Shown: positions 22,800 to 34,590, counted from the first letter of the stretch. The stretch: 64,000 nt of DNA from Trachythela sp. YZ-2020 (GCA_016169945.1 JADLSH010000178.1:124001-188000), one strand, 5' to 3'. The notes: generated by a model not told the origin, from the letters alone. A program made the numbers and translations.

Positions 22800-23825
22800 G
22801 TTTAGCTTTGATAGCGTCACAGCCTAATAGACTGACACTAAATACTGATAAAACTGAATTTATGCTAATAGCCTCAAAAAGGAAATGAAAACAATACTCC
22901 GAAGATCCACACATTCTAATTAGCAATGACACTATAAGACAGGTGACAAACAAAAAAGTCTTAGGAATCACTCTTAACGAAGAACTAAAATGGAAAAGAA
23001 TTTCCAACTCTATAGCACTGTTAAAATGAGCAAGACCATATGTCTCTCAAAACACTCTCATTAATATGTTTAATGGACTGGTTTTACCACATTTTGCGTA
23101 CTGTTCAACTGTGTGGAATGATGGTAGTCGTGCTCACATTGATAAACTCTGTAAAATGCAAAAACGAGCAGCTAGGGCAATAACTGGTTCGAAATACGAA
23201 ATAAGATCAAGAAAATTTTTTGAAAAGCTAGGATGGGAACCTATTGAAAACATGTACAAAAAACGTGACATCAATAGGACGTTTAGAGCACTGCGAGGGG
23301 AACTACCGGAATAAATATCAAAAATGTTTGTCATTAACCACAACAATGCATACCATCTTAGGAGTAACGACTGTAAACTTCACTGGATAAGCCAAATACT
23401 GAATTCATGAAAAAGAGCTTTTCATATCGAGGTGCTTCCGCATGGAACAACTTGCCAAATGATATTACTGGCAGGCAGGCACAACTGTCCAGGAATAGCT
23501 TTAAACATTTACTTAAGGTGACGTTTTGTGGATCTGTGGGAGGTCTTGCGATTATTTTATAAATATATAATTCTGATTATTTGTGTAATATAGAGTTTGT
23601 ACGCTTGAATACTTTTTAAACCTAAAATATTTAATTAAACGGGCATTTGTCCACTTGTATAACACATAAGAGTTACTATGCACATTGAGTACATTTACTT
23701 GTTTATGTTATTTTTATCCATGTAATTATCTAATTGAACGGCCCTTTGAAAATCAGTTTTTATGCTGAAAGGCTACCGTTGTTAAAGAACTTTAAATAAT
23801 AATAAATAATAATAATAACAGCGTG
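22800..23825 (+). pseudogene. LINE 3' end: RT C-terminus and tail
   Basis: Plus-strand frames give the end of a CR1/L2-type RT. LTLNTDKTEFMLIAS lies near 22,835. KKVLGITLNEELKWKR lies near 22,950. The thumb region follows, with LVLPHFAYCSTVWND near 23,082 and KRAARAITGSKYE near 23,165, in the 82-codon ORF at 23,066-23,314. A stop and a frameshift break the frame (near 22,885 and 23,025). The 3' end reaches an AAT-rich microsatellite-like tail at about 23,795-23,820, as expected for a 5'-truncated LINE insertion. Confidence 0.85.
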
Positions 23826-23949
23826 GCCTGATGTAATATGATCTTTTGTAGCGTAGTTCAAGTTTCAAAAGTTCATTTATGTGTCCATTTGCAAGCAAGA
23901 AGCGTTTTATCTTTAGCCATACAATTTAAGTCCCCCCCGAATACTGAAT

Positions 23950-24058
23950 ACAATTCCATGTTACAAAACTATATTATTTTGTTTATTGTTTGGTGTATTG
24001 TTAATATTTCGATTTATATTAATAAACTTTATATTTATCTACTTTGATTATTACAAGT
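23950..24058 (+). repeat. LTR 3' segment (gypsy-like), copy 1
   Basis: About 100 bp from ACAAAACTATATTATTTTGT to TACTTTGATTATTACA recurs at 42,050-42,152. It contains an AATAAA-type signal (TAATAAACTTT) and ends in CA followed by AGTGGTG, which resembles an LTR/primer-site junction, and a gag ORF follows. The 5' border of the LTR is not resolved. Confidence 0.55.
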
Positions 24059-24106
24059 GGTGGAGGATGCAAATCGTTTAAACAGATTTTTAGAGGATTA
24101 TGACTC

Positions 24107-24563
24107 ATGGCGACAGTCGAGAAACTCACAGGCATCGTTAAAAGACTAGCTGACGTTGTGAAATCCCAGGTATCAAGGCAACACGACGCCCACGAAGCAA
24201 ATCGCCAACATATCGAAGTTCTGGCAGAAACTGTCGCAGATTTAGCCTCAAATTCTCCAAGTTCAAGCAATGTTGACACTATGAAGTTGCCTCAAGTGGT
24301 TTTACCTCGCTACACAGGTAAGCAACACAAGCAACTAGACCGTTTTCTTGATAGTGTCAAGCTAAAAACGCTGTTACAACTGTAATCAACCTGGTCATAT
24401 CAAGAGGAACTGCCAAACTTTGTGCAATCCTAGGATAAACCAAGAACACAAACCAAAATTCCATGGAAACAATACCAGTCAAACCGAAGTGTGCCTCCAG
24501 TGGAATCAACGAGCTACACCACACTGTTTACTTCCCGATAATAGTTGCAAGTTTCATATTTAA
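24107..24563 (+). pseudogene. LTR-retrotransposon gag with CCHC zinc knuckle, deleted
   Basis: The ATG at 24,107 starts a gag-like N-terminus (a coiled helical VEKLTGIVKRLADVV region, then KLPQVVLPRYTGKQ and LDRFLDSV). After the frame shifts by one, a canonical zinc knuckle CYNCNQPGHIKRNC (C-x2-C-x4-H-x4-C) starts at 24,372 and runs to a stop at 24,561. The capsid between the two parts is mostly deleted. The knuckle binds element RNA in living copies. Directly downstream of the LTR segment at 23,950, consistent with a 5'-LTR-gag arrangement. Confidence 0.75.
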
Positions 24564-24904
24564 CATGTGCGCCTGGCTTGCAAAAAGAAAGGATGTAAAC
24601 AACTGTTACACAAGATTGACAAGACACTTGCACAAAATATACGAAAAGATATCAAGTAAGTTTCAGGCTCAATTTGATAATCTTTGTTCTAAATTGGAAA
24701 CTGTGCTCCCAAAACCCAAAACCCCTACCCCACCACCCACAGCCCAACCCACCACCCAGTTAGCCGACAACAAGATATCATCCTCTGATTATGCCCTGTT
24801 TTGCATGCCATCTGTTGCTACTGATTCTGTTGAAATTCCCGACTTGAGCAAGAAGTATATAATGAGGTCGAAAGTAGACTGGATAGAGCTTCTATAGAAT
24901 ACAA
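24564..24904 (+). pseudogene. Remains of LTR element pol region
   Basis: An ORF (24,463-24,897) includes a proline/threonine-rich stretch, and the end EVYNEVESRLDRASIEYK in a second frame may be protease or linker sequence. Not confidently identified. It joins family F at about 24,905. Confidence 0.35.
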
Positions 24905-24980
24905 AAATAAAACCAATTTCAATCGGCGCAAATCTACTTCCGGTTACCACTTTGCAGCGAAAACAATATGGATTTTTAGT
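24905..24980 (+). repeat. Repeat family F, copy with empty CACAGGGG target
   Basis: Contains CAATTTCAATCGGCGCAAAT uninterrupted, the pre-insertion form of the sequence flanking the element at 2129-3066. Family F resumes after further insertions at 31,196. Confidence 0.8.
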
Positions 24981-25034
24981 AAAATTACATAGGTGATTAT
25001 TGAAAATTCTCAACGTTGGTTGCGCTACCTCGGA

Positions 25035-25200
25035 TTAATATAACAATATAGTTGATGTTCGCGGACATAAATATGTTTTTGGCCCGAGTCAGACTGATTT
25101 TAGCCCGAGCGTAACGAGGATTAAAATGAGTTCTGAGGAGGGCCAAAAACATATTTATGCACAAGAACGTCAACTGTATTACTATTATTATAATTTTACA
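25035..25200. repeat. Hairpin repeat, about 160 bp
   Basis: An inverted pair of about 40 bp: TAGTTGATGTTCGCGGACAT with GACATAAATATGTTTTTGGC on the left, the reverse complement at 25,138-25,185 on the right. It marks the start of an insertion into E1 that ends near 25,628. Confidence 0.75.
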
Positions 25201-25737
25201 GGGCATGCACAATATATGAACTGATTGAGTTTAGTATAATTGCCTGAGCTTAGCTGAATAATGCTAGTTTCATGCATTGCACCATAAAAACAAACTTAGA
25301 TTTACTTCGCCATTGCATGTGTACAATTATACTAATAGTTTCTGGCGCTACAGACTTTGTCTTGTCGTCTTTTTGGAATGGCCATTCTTGCTAATTAGCT
25401 GTGAAGATCAATAAATTTTTCTTCGTTTAGTTTTTCAGCCATGCATTTTGTCGTGAAAAGTGTAAAAAGAGCACTAGCCGGGAGCCGGCTAAAAACGTAA
25501 ACAATGAATAATGCTAGTTTCTGTCGCTCCTCGAGCTCATTTAAATTCAGTTTGCTAAAATATATTTTAGCCCGCTGTTTTGTTCATTTTAGCTCGCAAA
25601 ATACGCCACAATGCCCGCTAAAATTATAATAATACGCGATGCTCACCTAAAACGTTTTAAAGCTGCTTTTATCGTAAATATTCAATTAAAATGTGGCAGA
25701 AATGTGCATTTTTTATTTTTTTCCAAATAATCACCTA

Positions 25738-28700
25738 CAGGTGTATGTACCACAGAATACCTCAAAAATATTCATGTTCCATATCTTTTGTCAAATATAT
25801 ATAATGTGGTTTCTTAATATTTTTTAGTATAGTTTAACGATATATTTTTTCTTCCTGGGGGTTTTTGGGCTAGATTTCATAGACTTCAATATTTTTTTTA
25901 ATTGAACATTCTGTGGAACAAACTCTAATGTACCACAGCATACCAGTGCGGAGATAAATAAGCAACGGTTTATCAAATTGTACCAGAATTTGGTGTGTCA
26001 TGTTGTGTGATGATACTGTACTGATATTGCTAACTTAATTTAGTGAAAGGTAAACACTAAAATCATTACAGAATACCAGTGGTGTAACCAAAGTATACCA
26101 GGTTTATCAATAATGTTGAAAAATTCAGTTTGTCAGTGGTAAAATTGATTCCTCGGTGTTATTTCTGTATAGTAATAATGTTGTGTTGCATAGAAAAAGT
26201 AGTGATGAACATAAATTATACTAATTTACAAACTTATTTTTAAACTTTCGAATTTTACAGGCATTATGCGGGAAAAAGTATTAAAAACTTACAATGTTAT
26301 TTTTTGTTAATCCTGATTATTTTAAAGAATTTTTATGAAAATATTCATTTTTGCGTCTACTGGGAACCAGTAGCCGCTATGTCATCGGCGTGTTAGCAAT
26401 TGAGTGTACCGATGGTTCAACCGATGGGTCAACAATAAAGACACTGCAAATACGATCCATATTTGGAATTTCGATCCATATTTGGTGTGTTCGCATTTCG
26501 CAACGCCTGTTCGTCGCTTTCTTTGCTCGATTCCTTGATCGACCTAGTTTATAACTTTATATGTTTTAAATTTTTAAATTGCACACATCAAGTTTTGATG
26601 TTAACTGGAGTTGCCTTGAATTTAGGTTAAGTTACTTTATATTTTATGTAATTTGCTCACATATTTGTGTAGCGTACATATAATTGTCGTGTATAAACGT
26701 AGCGGCAAGCGGGCTGGCTTATTTTGTATATATACTCTGTCTCTAAAACTGTGGAGCTCGTCAATTGAATATAAGAATATATAGAGGAGGTACGCAGATT
26801 TGCATAGAAGTATAATCAAGCGTGTATTAAACAGTATGTGCATCAGGCTGCCCAAACCGGCAATAGTAAAGACACTTCTGATTTGAATTTAGTTGACGAA
26901 TATTAGCATAGTTGCTTATACAGGGTGTATAAAAAAAACTGAACAAAATTGAAATTGCTCTCAATTTCGCGAAGCGGCTCCAGGTACGAAGTTGTTTAGT
27001 AATATATATTGTTTGGGTATTTATAATGTAGAATAAACTAAAAAATTCTGAAAGTTACATTTTTCAAAAATCCAGGGGGGGTGTCTTGTCCAACAGATCA
27101 AAAATGGCTTGCGCACGAAATTTCAATGCTTAAAAGTTATTTTGAGTTAGTGGGTGGAAGATGTGTTGGGTGTTGCATTGCTGTTCAAAATTTCAGAAAA
27201 TTTGCTTAAGTGTAAGTCCTTCAAAACGTCGCGTAAACTTTCATTTTTATGAAAAAATCAGCTTTTGCATGCTTAATTTAATCCTTTACCTAATTTGCAT
27301 ATTGTCTAGACAATATGCAAATTGTCTAGACAATATGCAAATTAGGTAAAGGCGTAAATTAAGCATCCAAAAGCTGATTTTTTCTTGAAAATGAAAGTTT
27401 ACGCGACGTTTTGAAGGGCTTACACTTAAGCAAATTTTCTGAAATTTTGAACAGCAATGCAACACCCAACACATTTTCCACCCACTAACTCAAAATAACT
27501 TTTAAGCATTGAAATTTCGTGCGCAAGCCATTTTTTATCTGCTGGAGAAGACACCCCCCTGGGTTTTGAAAAATGTAACTTTCAGAATTTTTTAGTGTTT
27601 TCCACATTATAAATACCCAAACAATATATATTAATAAAAAACTTCGTACCTGGAGCCGCTTCGCGAAGTTGAGAGCAATTTCAATTTTGTTCAGGTTTTT
27701 TTTATACACCCTGTATTTACTGTAAAAGCTGCTGCACATTGAATGTTTTCGTCGCCGATAAAACTGAATAATATGTATACGAGCACTTGTAAATATTATA
27801 TTAAATCGAGCAAGTCCTTGTGTTTGAATTAAACTTGATTAAGACTACATTTTCATTTGTTTTCTTACGAAATATAGCAGTGAGTGCTGTTGTGCCTTCG
27901 GCTTAGCTCTTTACCGGCTGTTTAACGTCTTAGCCCTGTGTACTTTAATACCAATATGAAATGGATATAATTGAAATTGCTCCAACGATAATGTATTATA
28001 TTTATGTCAAGCACAAGTTCAAATATAACTCATATTCAACTCAATTGGTACGAGCGTCAGACTGGTACAAAATTACAGCTTTACTTTGTACAAATTTTAT
28101 AAGAAAAGTACTATGAACATCATGATAGACAATAATTCGATAGCGTGTATCAGGTGTCATGTCAAGGTCAAAGTGGTCGACCTTTGTCGTTTGGGTATAT
28201 ATTTAGCTATTTTCACTAATAATAGTAAATAGCAAAGACTGAATATCTGTACTTAAAATAATTCTGGTTACAAAATCTTAAAATTTGGTGCAAATTATTC
28301 ATTCAAAAAACAAAAGCTATGGACTTCAGCATTAAAAGCGAAGCACAATCACCCTCATTTCAAACGCAAATTAACCTGCGTTTTAGTGAAGTGCGTTAAT
28401 TAAATGTCCAAATAACGAACCAAAAATATGCGAAATTGTCGAGATATTGCTTTTTGTCGAGATACGTGAAGTATGTAATATAATGCCGTCTAAACGTGCA
28501 ATGTTAATGTCTATGAAAATGCGTTATATACTGATGTATTCAGTCTAATTAAGAAACCTATGTTGTTTTGTAATATTCCAAATAAATTGTTGTATTTCAT
28601 TTTCATAGTTTTTATCCGCATTCAGCATCTCCTCAAACTTACAATCCCAGTAGACGCATGTACGCTATAGCGTACCTATTTTTTGTTTTTTATATGTCAT

Positions 28701-28826
28701 TTAAAACTAAAACTAATGTATATTCACAAAAATAAAGTATACAGTATGTTTCCTCCAAATTTTATAAGATCATTAAATAAGACTGGTATTCTGCGGTACC
28801 GTGGTATTCTGTGGTACATACACCTG
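25738..28826. mobile_element. TA-flanked Tc1/mariner-like non-autonomous element, 3.1 kb
   Basis: Ends CAGGTGTATGTACCACAGAA and its reverse complement are flanked by TA at 25,736-25,737 and 28,827-28,828. Removing the element and one TA restores the E1 sequence as found at about 31,060. Several subterminal copies of TACCACAGAATACC occur inside both ends. A 14-bp inverted pair (TGCGTCTACTGGGA at about 26,352 and its complement at 28,644) lies further in. It contains the 793-bp palindrome at 26,921. No DDE transposase is seen. Confidence 0.8.
26921..27713. mobile_element. 793-bp fully palindromic mariner-type MITE
   Basis: Begins CAGGGTGTATAAAAAAAACT, ends with its complement, TA on both sides (26,919-26,920 and 27,714-27,715). 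The two halves match almost perfectly around a centre near 27,317 (TTGTCTAGACAA repeats). The CAGGGTGTAT tip with TA duplication is typical of mariner-like elements. The two facing 62-codon ORFs are mirror images and not genes. A diverged partial copy lies at 46,410-46,725. Confidence 0.9.
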
Positions 28827-28890
28827 TATGTAATTTTACTAAAACAATTATTCCCCACAGGCTTGGTGAATATCGGTGAATAATTGTTAA

Positions 28891-30400
28891 AGGGGTCTTA
28901 TACAAAATTTTAAAAGAAAATCCTATTTTGAAATTAGCCATATTATGCATCATTAATGATCCCTTTTTCGTTTTCTGGTGTTAATTTTTCTATTTGTTTG
29001 GCGGAAAATGGTAAATAGTGGAAAATAGCAGCTTGTTTGAAATTTTGTCCCGTAGTAACCACCATAGTAACGACATGTTATTGAAAAATCGCGAGCATTG
29101 GAGCATTTACCAAAACGTTTTTTTCTCCAAATGAGTACCCACCTACCCCCCCCCCCCCCCATCCCTAGCTATATAGTGATTTTAAACGATTTTATTTCAA
29201 ATTACACCAAGTACAAGTAGGTTATATTTAGGCGGGAGAGGCGTTATAATGGCGTGAAAGCAAATTGTGTTCACGCTATATATTTTGTATAATTACGGTT
29301 CCACTTCAAGGCTTTGACTGATTGAGGACATCCTGTAAAGTCCGACGAAAGTCGATCTGCCATAACCTTTCAAAGAACCGAAGGGTTAAACATTGGTGTC
29401 TTTTTAAAGACGACAACGGCGGAGGTCACAGCTGGGAACCAAACTTAGATGTTGAAATAGTACGTGTCAAAAACATTTTTGAAAAAATCTAGCATGGCAT
29501 TTTCATGATATATATGCCTACCTCTCCCGTTTAGGATATGTTTGGGTATGTCTTAGTATATTTGGTTAGCATATGAAAATATAGGGGAGCTCCATGTCCA
29601 ATTTTTCCTTTGTGAATATGAAGGAAACGAAGGACAAACGTATTCAAATGGGTCATTCTAGCTGCTGTTTGCCTTTCTTTGGTTAGTAATGTGTACTCAA
29701 TATTATTGCAAAACGCTATTCGAAACTATAAACTTGATTTTATCAAAACAGCTCAAAACGTAGGAGTAAGAAAGAATAAGCAAAAGCAAGGAGAACATAT
29801 GCAGCTGGATCATTTTAAACTTTCGAGATGCCTATTCAAGTCTTCAAATTAGGATAGTTTGTCGAAAATATACCTAAGAATATTTTAAACTTACTTTTCC
29901 CAAATTGTCAATTCACGAGACGTTAAAAACTCTCCTGGGTTTACTGTTTATGCAATCATGGTGAAATTTTCAGCATTTACTCATTATTATTAAACCTTTA
30001 ACGTGAACCTAAAAAATACTATGTGTGAGTTATACACGCCACAGGCCAACCCTATTAATGAACTGAACATGCCCATATTTTCATTCAACTATAAACACAA
30101 GTAAAATTTATACACTCTATGCCTTTAGCTGAGTATTTTTTTAGGTTCACGACATAGATAGGTCTATTTTGTATCCATTAAAGCTGTTTGGGAGATCATT
30201 CGTAGTTTACTTTGGCTCCTATCATTTGTGGAACAAACGCCATATTTTACTCCATAGGGGGTCATATCTTGGTTACCGTGGCAACAACAAATGAATAAGC
30301 GAGTGATTTTGTGTCAGCTACCATATTCTATAATATTAGAGTAAAAAATGAGGGGAAAGTATTAAATTAGAGAAAAAAGTTTTCAACGTATAAGACCACC
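28891..30400. mobile_element. TTAA element C, 1.5 kb (relative of element A)
   Basis: TTAA at 28,887-28,890 and 30,401-30,404. Ends AGGGGTCTTATAC and GGTGGTCTTATAC (read inward). The first 730 bp is homologous to the right part of element A in reverse, including a GGCGGGAGAGGCGTTATAAT segment. A 16-C run lies at 29,143-29,160. No transposase. Confidence 0.8.
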
Positions 30401-30486
30401 TTAATTAGTATTATTATTTATTTAAAAGAATTCATCATGGCTTCTGATTAGCTAATAGCCATGTGTGAAATCGTCATGTCCAACGA

Positions 30487-30577
30487 GTGACGTCGTGACG
30501 TGGGATACGACTTTTTCATCCACGTCATGGCGTCATAACGTGGACGAAAAAGTCGTATGTCACGTTATGACGTCATG
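30487..30577. repeat. Imperfect hairpin rich in CRE-like TGACGTCA motifs
   Basis: GGGATACGACTTTTTCATCC pairs with GGACGAAAAAGTCGTATGTC, flanked by TGACGTCGTGACG and TTATGACGTCAT. TGACGTCA is the CREB/ATF consensus. It lies 50-140 bp before a recombinase-like ATG, so it may be promoter or a tiny MITE. Confidence 0.65.
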
Positions 30578-30629
30578 CCAATGGCAACGACATCAACTTC
30601 CGAAGTGGCGGGAAGGTGAAACAAAACAA

Positions 30630-30828
30630 ATGGCTTCCTCAAGGGAAAGGTTCTCCAACCTTGAGGAAGCTGAAAAAACTACCTGAAGACAAAGATTCGC
30701 ATAATACAAAAAGATCAACGAAAGCTTCTAGAGTGATTTTTGAAGATTATTTAAAAGCAAAGAATGTAAATTTCCCACAAAATAGCGAAGAACTTGCCGG
30801 TAATTTTATCATTCTTTTAAATAAATAA
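30630..30828 (+). pseudogene. Crypton-like recombinase first exon, frameshifted
   Basis: The ATG at 30,630 gives SSRERFSNLEEAE. After a frameshift near 30,680 the second frame continues DKDSHNTKRSTKASRVIFED with YLKAKNVNFPQNSEELAG. This layout (an RF start, then a NTK.STKAS helix and an EEL segment) matches the N-terminal domain of Crypton/KIAA1958-type tyrosine recombinases, like the copy at 7340. A donor-like G|GTAATTTT follows EELA near 30,799, so this is probably one exon. No other exon is nearby. Confidence 0.55.
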
Positions 30829-30916
30829 TAAAACAATTATTGAATTCGGTTTTCACATGATATGTAGAATTATCAAGCCTCGGTTTGTCGTTATCAACCT
30901 CAGCATTACATAGATG

Positions 30917-31195
30917 ATCATTGAAAATTCTCAACTCTGATTGCTTGCGCTACCTCGGATTAATACGCGATAATCACCTAAAGCGTTTTAAGCCGCTTTT
31001 ATGGTAAATATTCAATTAAAATATTTTTGAAATGTGCATTTTCTTTTTTTTCCCGAATAATCACCTAAAGTATGTAATTTTACTAAAACAATTACTCGCC
31101 TCAGGCTCGGTGAATATCGGTGGATAAAAACCTCGACTTCGTCTCGCTTTTTATTCACCGATATTCACCTCGCCTTCGGCGAATAATTGTTAAAT
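30917..31195. repeat. Repeat E1, copy 2 (near complete)
   Basis: Runs from AGATGATCATTGAAAATTCT to GCGAATAATTGTTAAATA within family F, whose sequence rejoins as ...TTACAT and ATTGTGAAAT. An internal hairpin (TTCACCGATATTCACC with GGTGAATATCGGTGGA) occupies its right part, with CTCGACTTCGTCTCG between. Confidence 0.7.
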
Positions 31196-31431
31196 ATTGT
31201 GAAATGAGTCAGCGAGGCTAGTTATTCGCAATTTTGTGCCTTTCCAAGCCCTGGACTAAATCGTTGGTTCTGTACTAAAAAGAACCAGACATTTTCTTTT
31301 TTCGGAGAGATCTTTTTGTTGATTTCGTTAAACAATCGCCGCTAAAGACGTTTGACAAGTTGCATATTGAAACTCTATATTTCGGTCAAAACTCTCTGGC
31401 AAGTGGCCTTTCATGATAGCATTTTCACTTA

Positions 31432-32384
31432 AGCCCGCCGCACACTAGAGCTATCAGCTTAGCAAAGTTTCACTCGTGACTGTTGGCGTAAGCAAGTTCC
31501 CCCAGTGTGCGGTGGCGTTTTGAGCGCTATTGTTCACGCGTGCCATCGGCACCTGATATTCAACATGTTGAACAATTTTGTGCACAAGTGAACATTTCCT
31601 CCAAGTGTGCGCGCGTGCAAAGCAATCGCCTTACAATGTCATACGAATACGCATGCGTAGATTGAACTATAAATAAACTGGCTCAAACTCTAGCTCAAGG
31701 GGGGAAATTGAAGCCATATGAAGCCAGTTTTTCTGAGGTTTGAGTTGAAATACTTAACGCCGAACATTGGGCTGTATATGAAATTGAAGCTATTAAAAAG
31801 TTATATTTGATATAAAAACCTCAAGATTTTAGGTAAAAAGGAAATACTTAAAAATTTGAGGGAAAATTTGCCGTATTTTACAAAATTGCGGTTGTTTTTG
31901 TATTTTTTAAGTATTTCCATTTTGCCTAAAGTCTTGAAGTTTTTATATCAAATAGAACTTTTTAATAGCTTCAATTTCATATACAGTCCAATGTACGGCG
32001 CTAAGTATTTCAGCTCAAACCTCAGAAAAACTAGCTTGGCTTCAACGAATCATAGGACTTGATCATAGGAGTTAGCGTTCCAGTTTACTTAGAGTTCACT
32101 GGTTCTTCCTCAAGAGCATCGGCCATGTTTGATCGCGATTAACACTTCTACGTATGCGTATTCGTATGACATTGTATGATTGTAAGGCGATAGCTTTGCA
32201 CGCGCGCACACTTGGAGGAAATGTTCACTCGTGCACAAAATTGTTCAACATGTTGAATATCAGGTGCCAATGGCACGCGTGAAACAATAGCGCTCAAAAC
32301 GCCACCGCACACTGGGGAACTTGCTTACGCCAACAGTCACGAGTGAAACTTTGCTAAGCTGATAGCTCTAGTGTGCGGCGGGCT
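31432..32384. mobile_element. 953-bp foldback element in family F
   Basis: Ends AGCCCGCCGCACACTAGAGC and reverse complement; nearly the whole element folds on itself around a centre near 31,890. Family F is split at TTTTCACT / ACCAAATAC, the uninterrupted form being visible at 42,520 and 5065. The duplication is short (TA or TAA with a change on the right, GA). Confidence 0.85.
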
Positions 32385-34590
32385 GAACCAAATACTTTGG
32401 CTGGATAAAATTTTCAATCGAATGGATTAAACGAAAGGTAAGCAATTTATTTTAAGTATTTGTCTTTCTCAATCAAGCGGAAAAGTATCGAATAGTCGGT
32501 GTTGCTCTCATGTTATGTTCTGCTATGAGCATTAGCAACAAAAGCTTATCTATATTGCATTTTGTGATTCTGATTGGAGTTTTGGCTTTTGTTCTTGACC
32601 GAAAAACATTTAAATAATATATAAGTGGGTTATTTTCTAAAAAAAACTTTGTATCATTCATATTGTAACTGTTTTGAGTGTTTATCAACAGAAGTTATAA
32701 AGATTCTCCGATCCTTCCATATTCACTAAAAGGGCATCGTATAAAATTGTTTATACTCAATCAAAATTTCACTTCCTAAAGGAACCGGGTTTTTTCTTAC
32801 AAATCGAGAACACATGTTATTCTTTCAAATCGAGGAGAGAATGTTGAGTGTTGTTCTGTTACTTATTGGGTAGCAGTCCAACTGCATGGATGTCCAGTGT
32901 AAGGTCTAGCTGTGGAGGTCATGTAGGCATAGCATCTTGAAGTGCTGCAGCAAACTACCGGTAACATAGAAATAAACTATCGATCTTTCGAGAAAGGGCC
33001 CTCTGTCAGGAGGTTAGTTTGGCTACTAACCTCCTGATGAAGGGTTTCGCTACAAACATTGATAGTTTATTTCTATGTTACAGCTAGTTTCTACAGCATT
33101 CCAAGACACTACGTATTTTACTTCTCAAAGGAAGATCCTTGCACCTTAATGGGTTAATTAATAGAATTCTGTGCACTCTTTACCATTCACCAAACTTCAA
33201 GTAGAGACTTCAACCATTTGGTGGTTTGAAATAACCTCAAAGGAGACAAATTGCCCAACAGTTTCTAAGCACCAACATTTAATAGCATTTGTCACCGGCC
33301 AACAAGAAAATGAGAACAACCAACAGAACTTACAAAACAACCAATTACAGTACAGTAGTCAGTACAGTATAGTAGATATTGAGTGTGTGAAGTGCAGCAT
33401 TGCATGATTTATTTCTGGTAATTGCTTGTGGTTTCTATGTTGCTGAACTGATTATTAGTGAGGTCTTCTCCATGAAATTAAATTGGACCTTGTTGGCACA
33501 TTTTACAAAAATAAATCACTTCCAGGTTACTCTTGACATTATGTGGGTGGGAAAGTGATCTATTTGTACATAAAGTATACTTCACCAGGTGTACAAAAAC
33601 GATGAGTACATTTAAAATTATAAAATTTAACCTTTTAACAGAGCTAGTACTGGATGCGGCTTATCAAAAAAGTTGGTGGGGCATAGAGCATGAACCAACA
33701 TTCTACCAACTTCACCCTTAGTCTTCTCTCCCTTCTGCAAAAACCCCTGAAGAAATTAATGCAGGACTATGGGAGATAGCAGTATTACAAGGGAGCAGAG
33801 CTGCTCGCCAGCATTCACCAGGGGTCTTTAATGTGGCGAGAGAACACCATGGGCATGGTACAGGGTAATGACTGACACTGTACTCCAACTTTTTCATAGT
33901 TGACAGTTTATCCAATTACTATTTTTCGAACTAACTTTTTTACAGCATTGTAGTATGACAAATGTGAGTCACCTATTCATGGTCATACAACCACAAAATA
34001 TTTCTCTACTTTGCAAAGGGAACAGAAAAATTTAATATTGTTTAATGATACAGTCACTTTCATGAGCCACATCTTACTGTATATGAAAATTCTCTGCCAT
34101 TGCAGCAGCCAGCACCCATGCATGAAATGTCTTCATTTTTTTCTTATTTTAAAGTTCTTGGCTCTATATAATGAAAAATTTCAATTGTGAGAAATTTTAT
34201 ACTAGAAAGTTCAATTTGGAAACTAGACATTTACACTCACACTAAAAAAACACCATTCACTCTGTATACTAGTCTATAATTCGACTGGATTTCAAGTTTC
34301 CGCATTAAAACCACTCAACACAATTATAATATGAATGATACAAAGCTTTTCTTAGAAAATAACCCACTTATATATTATTTAAATGTATTTTCGGTCAAGA
34401 ACAAAAACCAAAACTCCAATCAGAATCACAAAATGCAATATAGATAAGCTTTTGTTGCTAATGTTCATAGCAGAACATAACATGAGAGCAACACCGACTA
34501 TTCGATACTTTTCCGCTTGATTGAGAAACACAAATACTTAAAATAAATTGCTTACCTTTCGTTTAATCCATTCGATTTAACTCTTCATCG
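32385..34590. repeat. Inverted-repeat family G, copy A
   Basis: Two roughly 290-bp inverted blocks (32,390-32,680 and 34,300-34,590; landmark GGATTAAACGAAAGGTAAGC) enclose about 1.6 kb. The right part from 33,095 to 34,590 matches, in reverse, 42,525-46,149 once two insertions there are removed. It may be a transposon with long inverted ends. Short ORFs inside are not conserved. Confidence 0.65.
32962..33080. mobile_element. 119-bp palindromic MITE
   Basis: TAACATAGAAATAAACTATC at the left and its complement at the right, with a loop near ACCTCCTGATGAAGGG. The tips are TA-based, so a TA duplication is possible. Confidence 0.75.

Larger units (their letters stand above)
24982..28886. repeat. 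Repeat E1, copy 1, heavily interrupted
   Basis: E1 is a roughly 280-bp repeat seen nearly intact at 30,917-31,195. In this copy its parts lie at 24,982-25,030, 25,628-25,735 and 28,827-28,886. They are separated by a hairpin-bearing insertion and a 3.1-kb TA-flanked element, and followed at once by TTAA element C. E1 carries GGTGATTATT near the start and its complement AATAATCACC further in. Confidence 0.7.

Noticed and set aside
27161..27474. Two near-identical 62-codon ORFs on opposite strands
   Set aside because: They are mirror images produced by the 793-bp palindrome.
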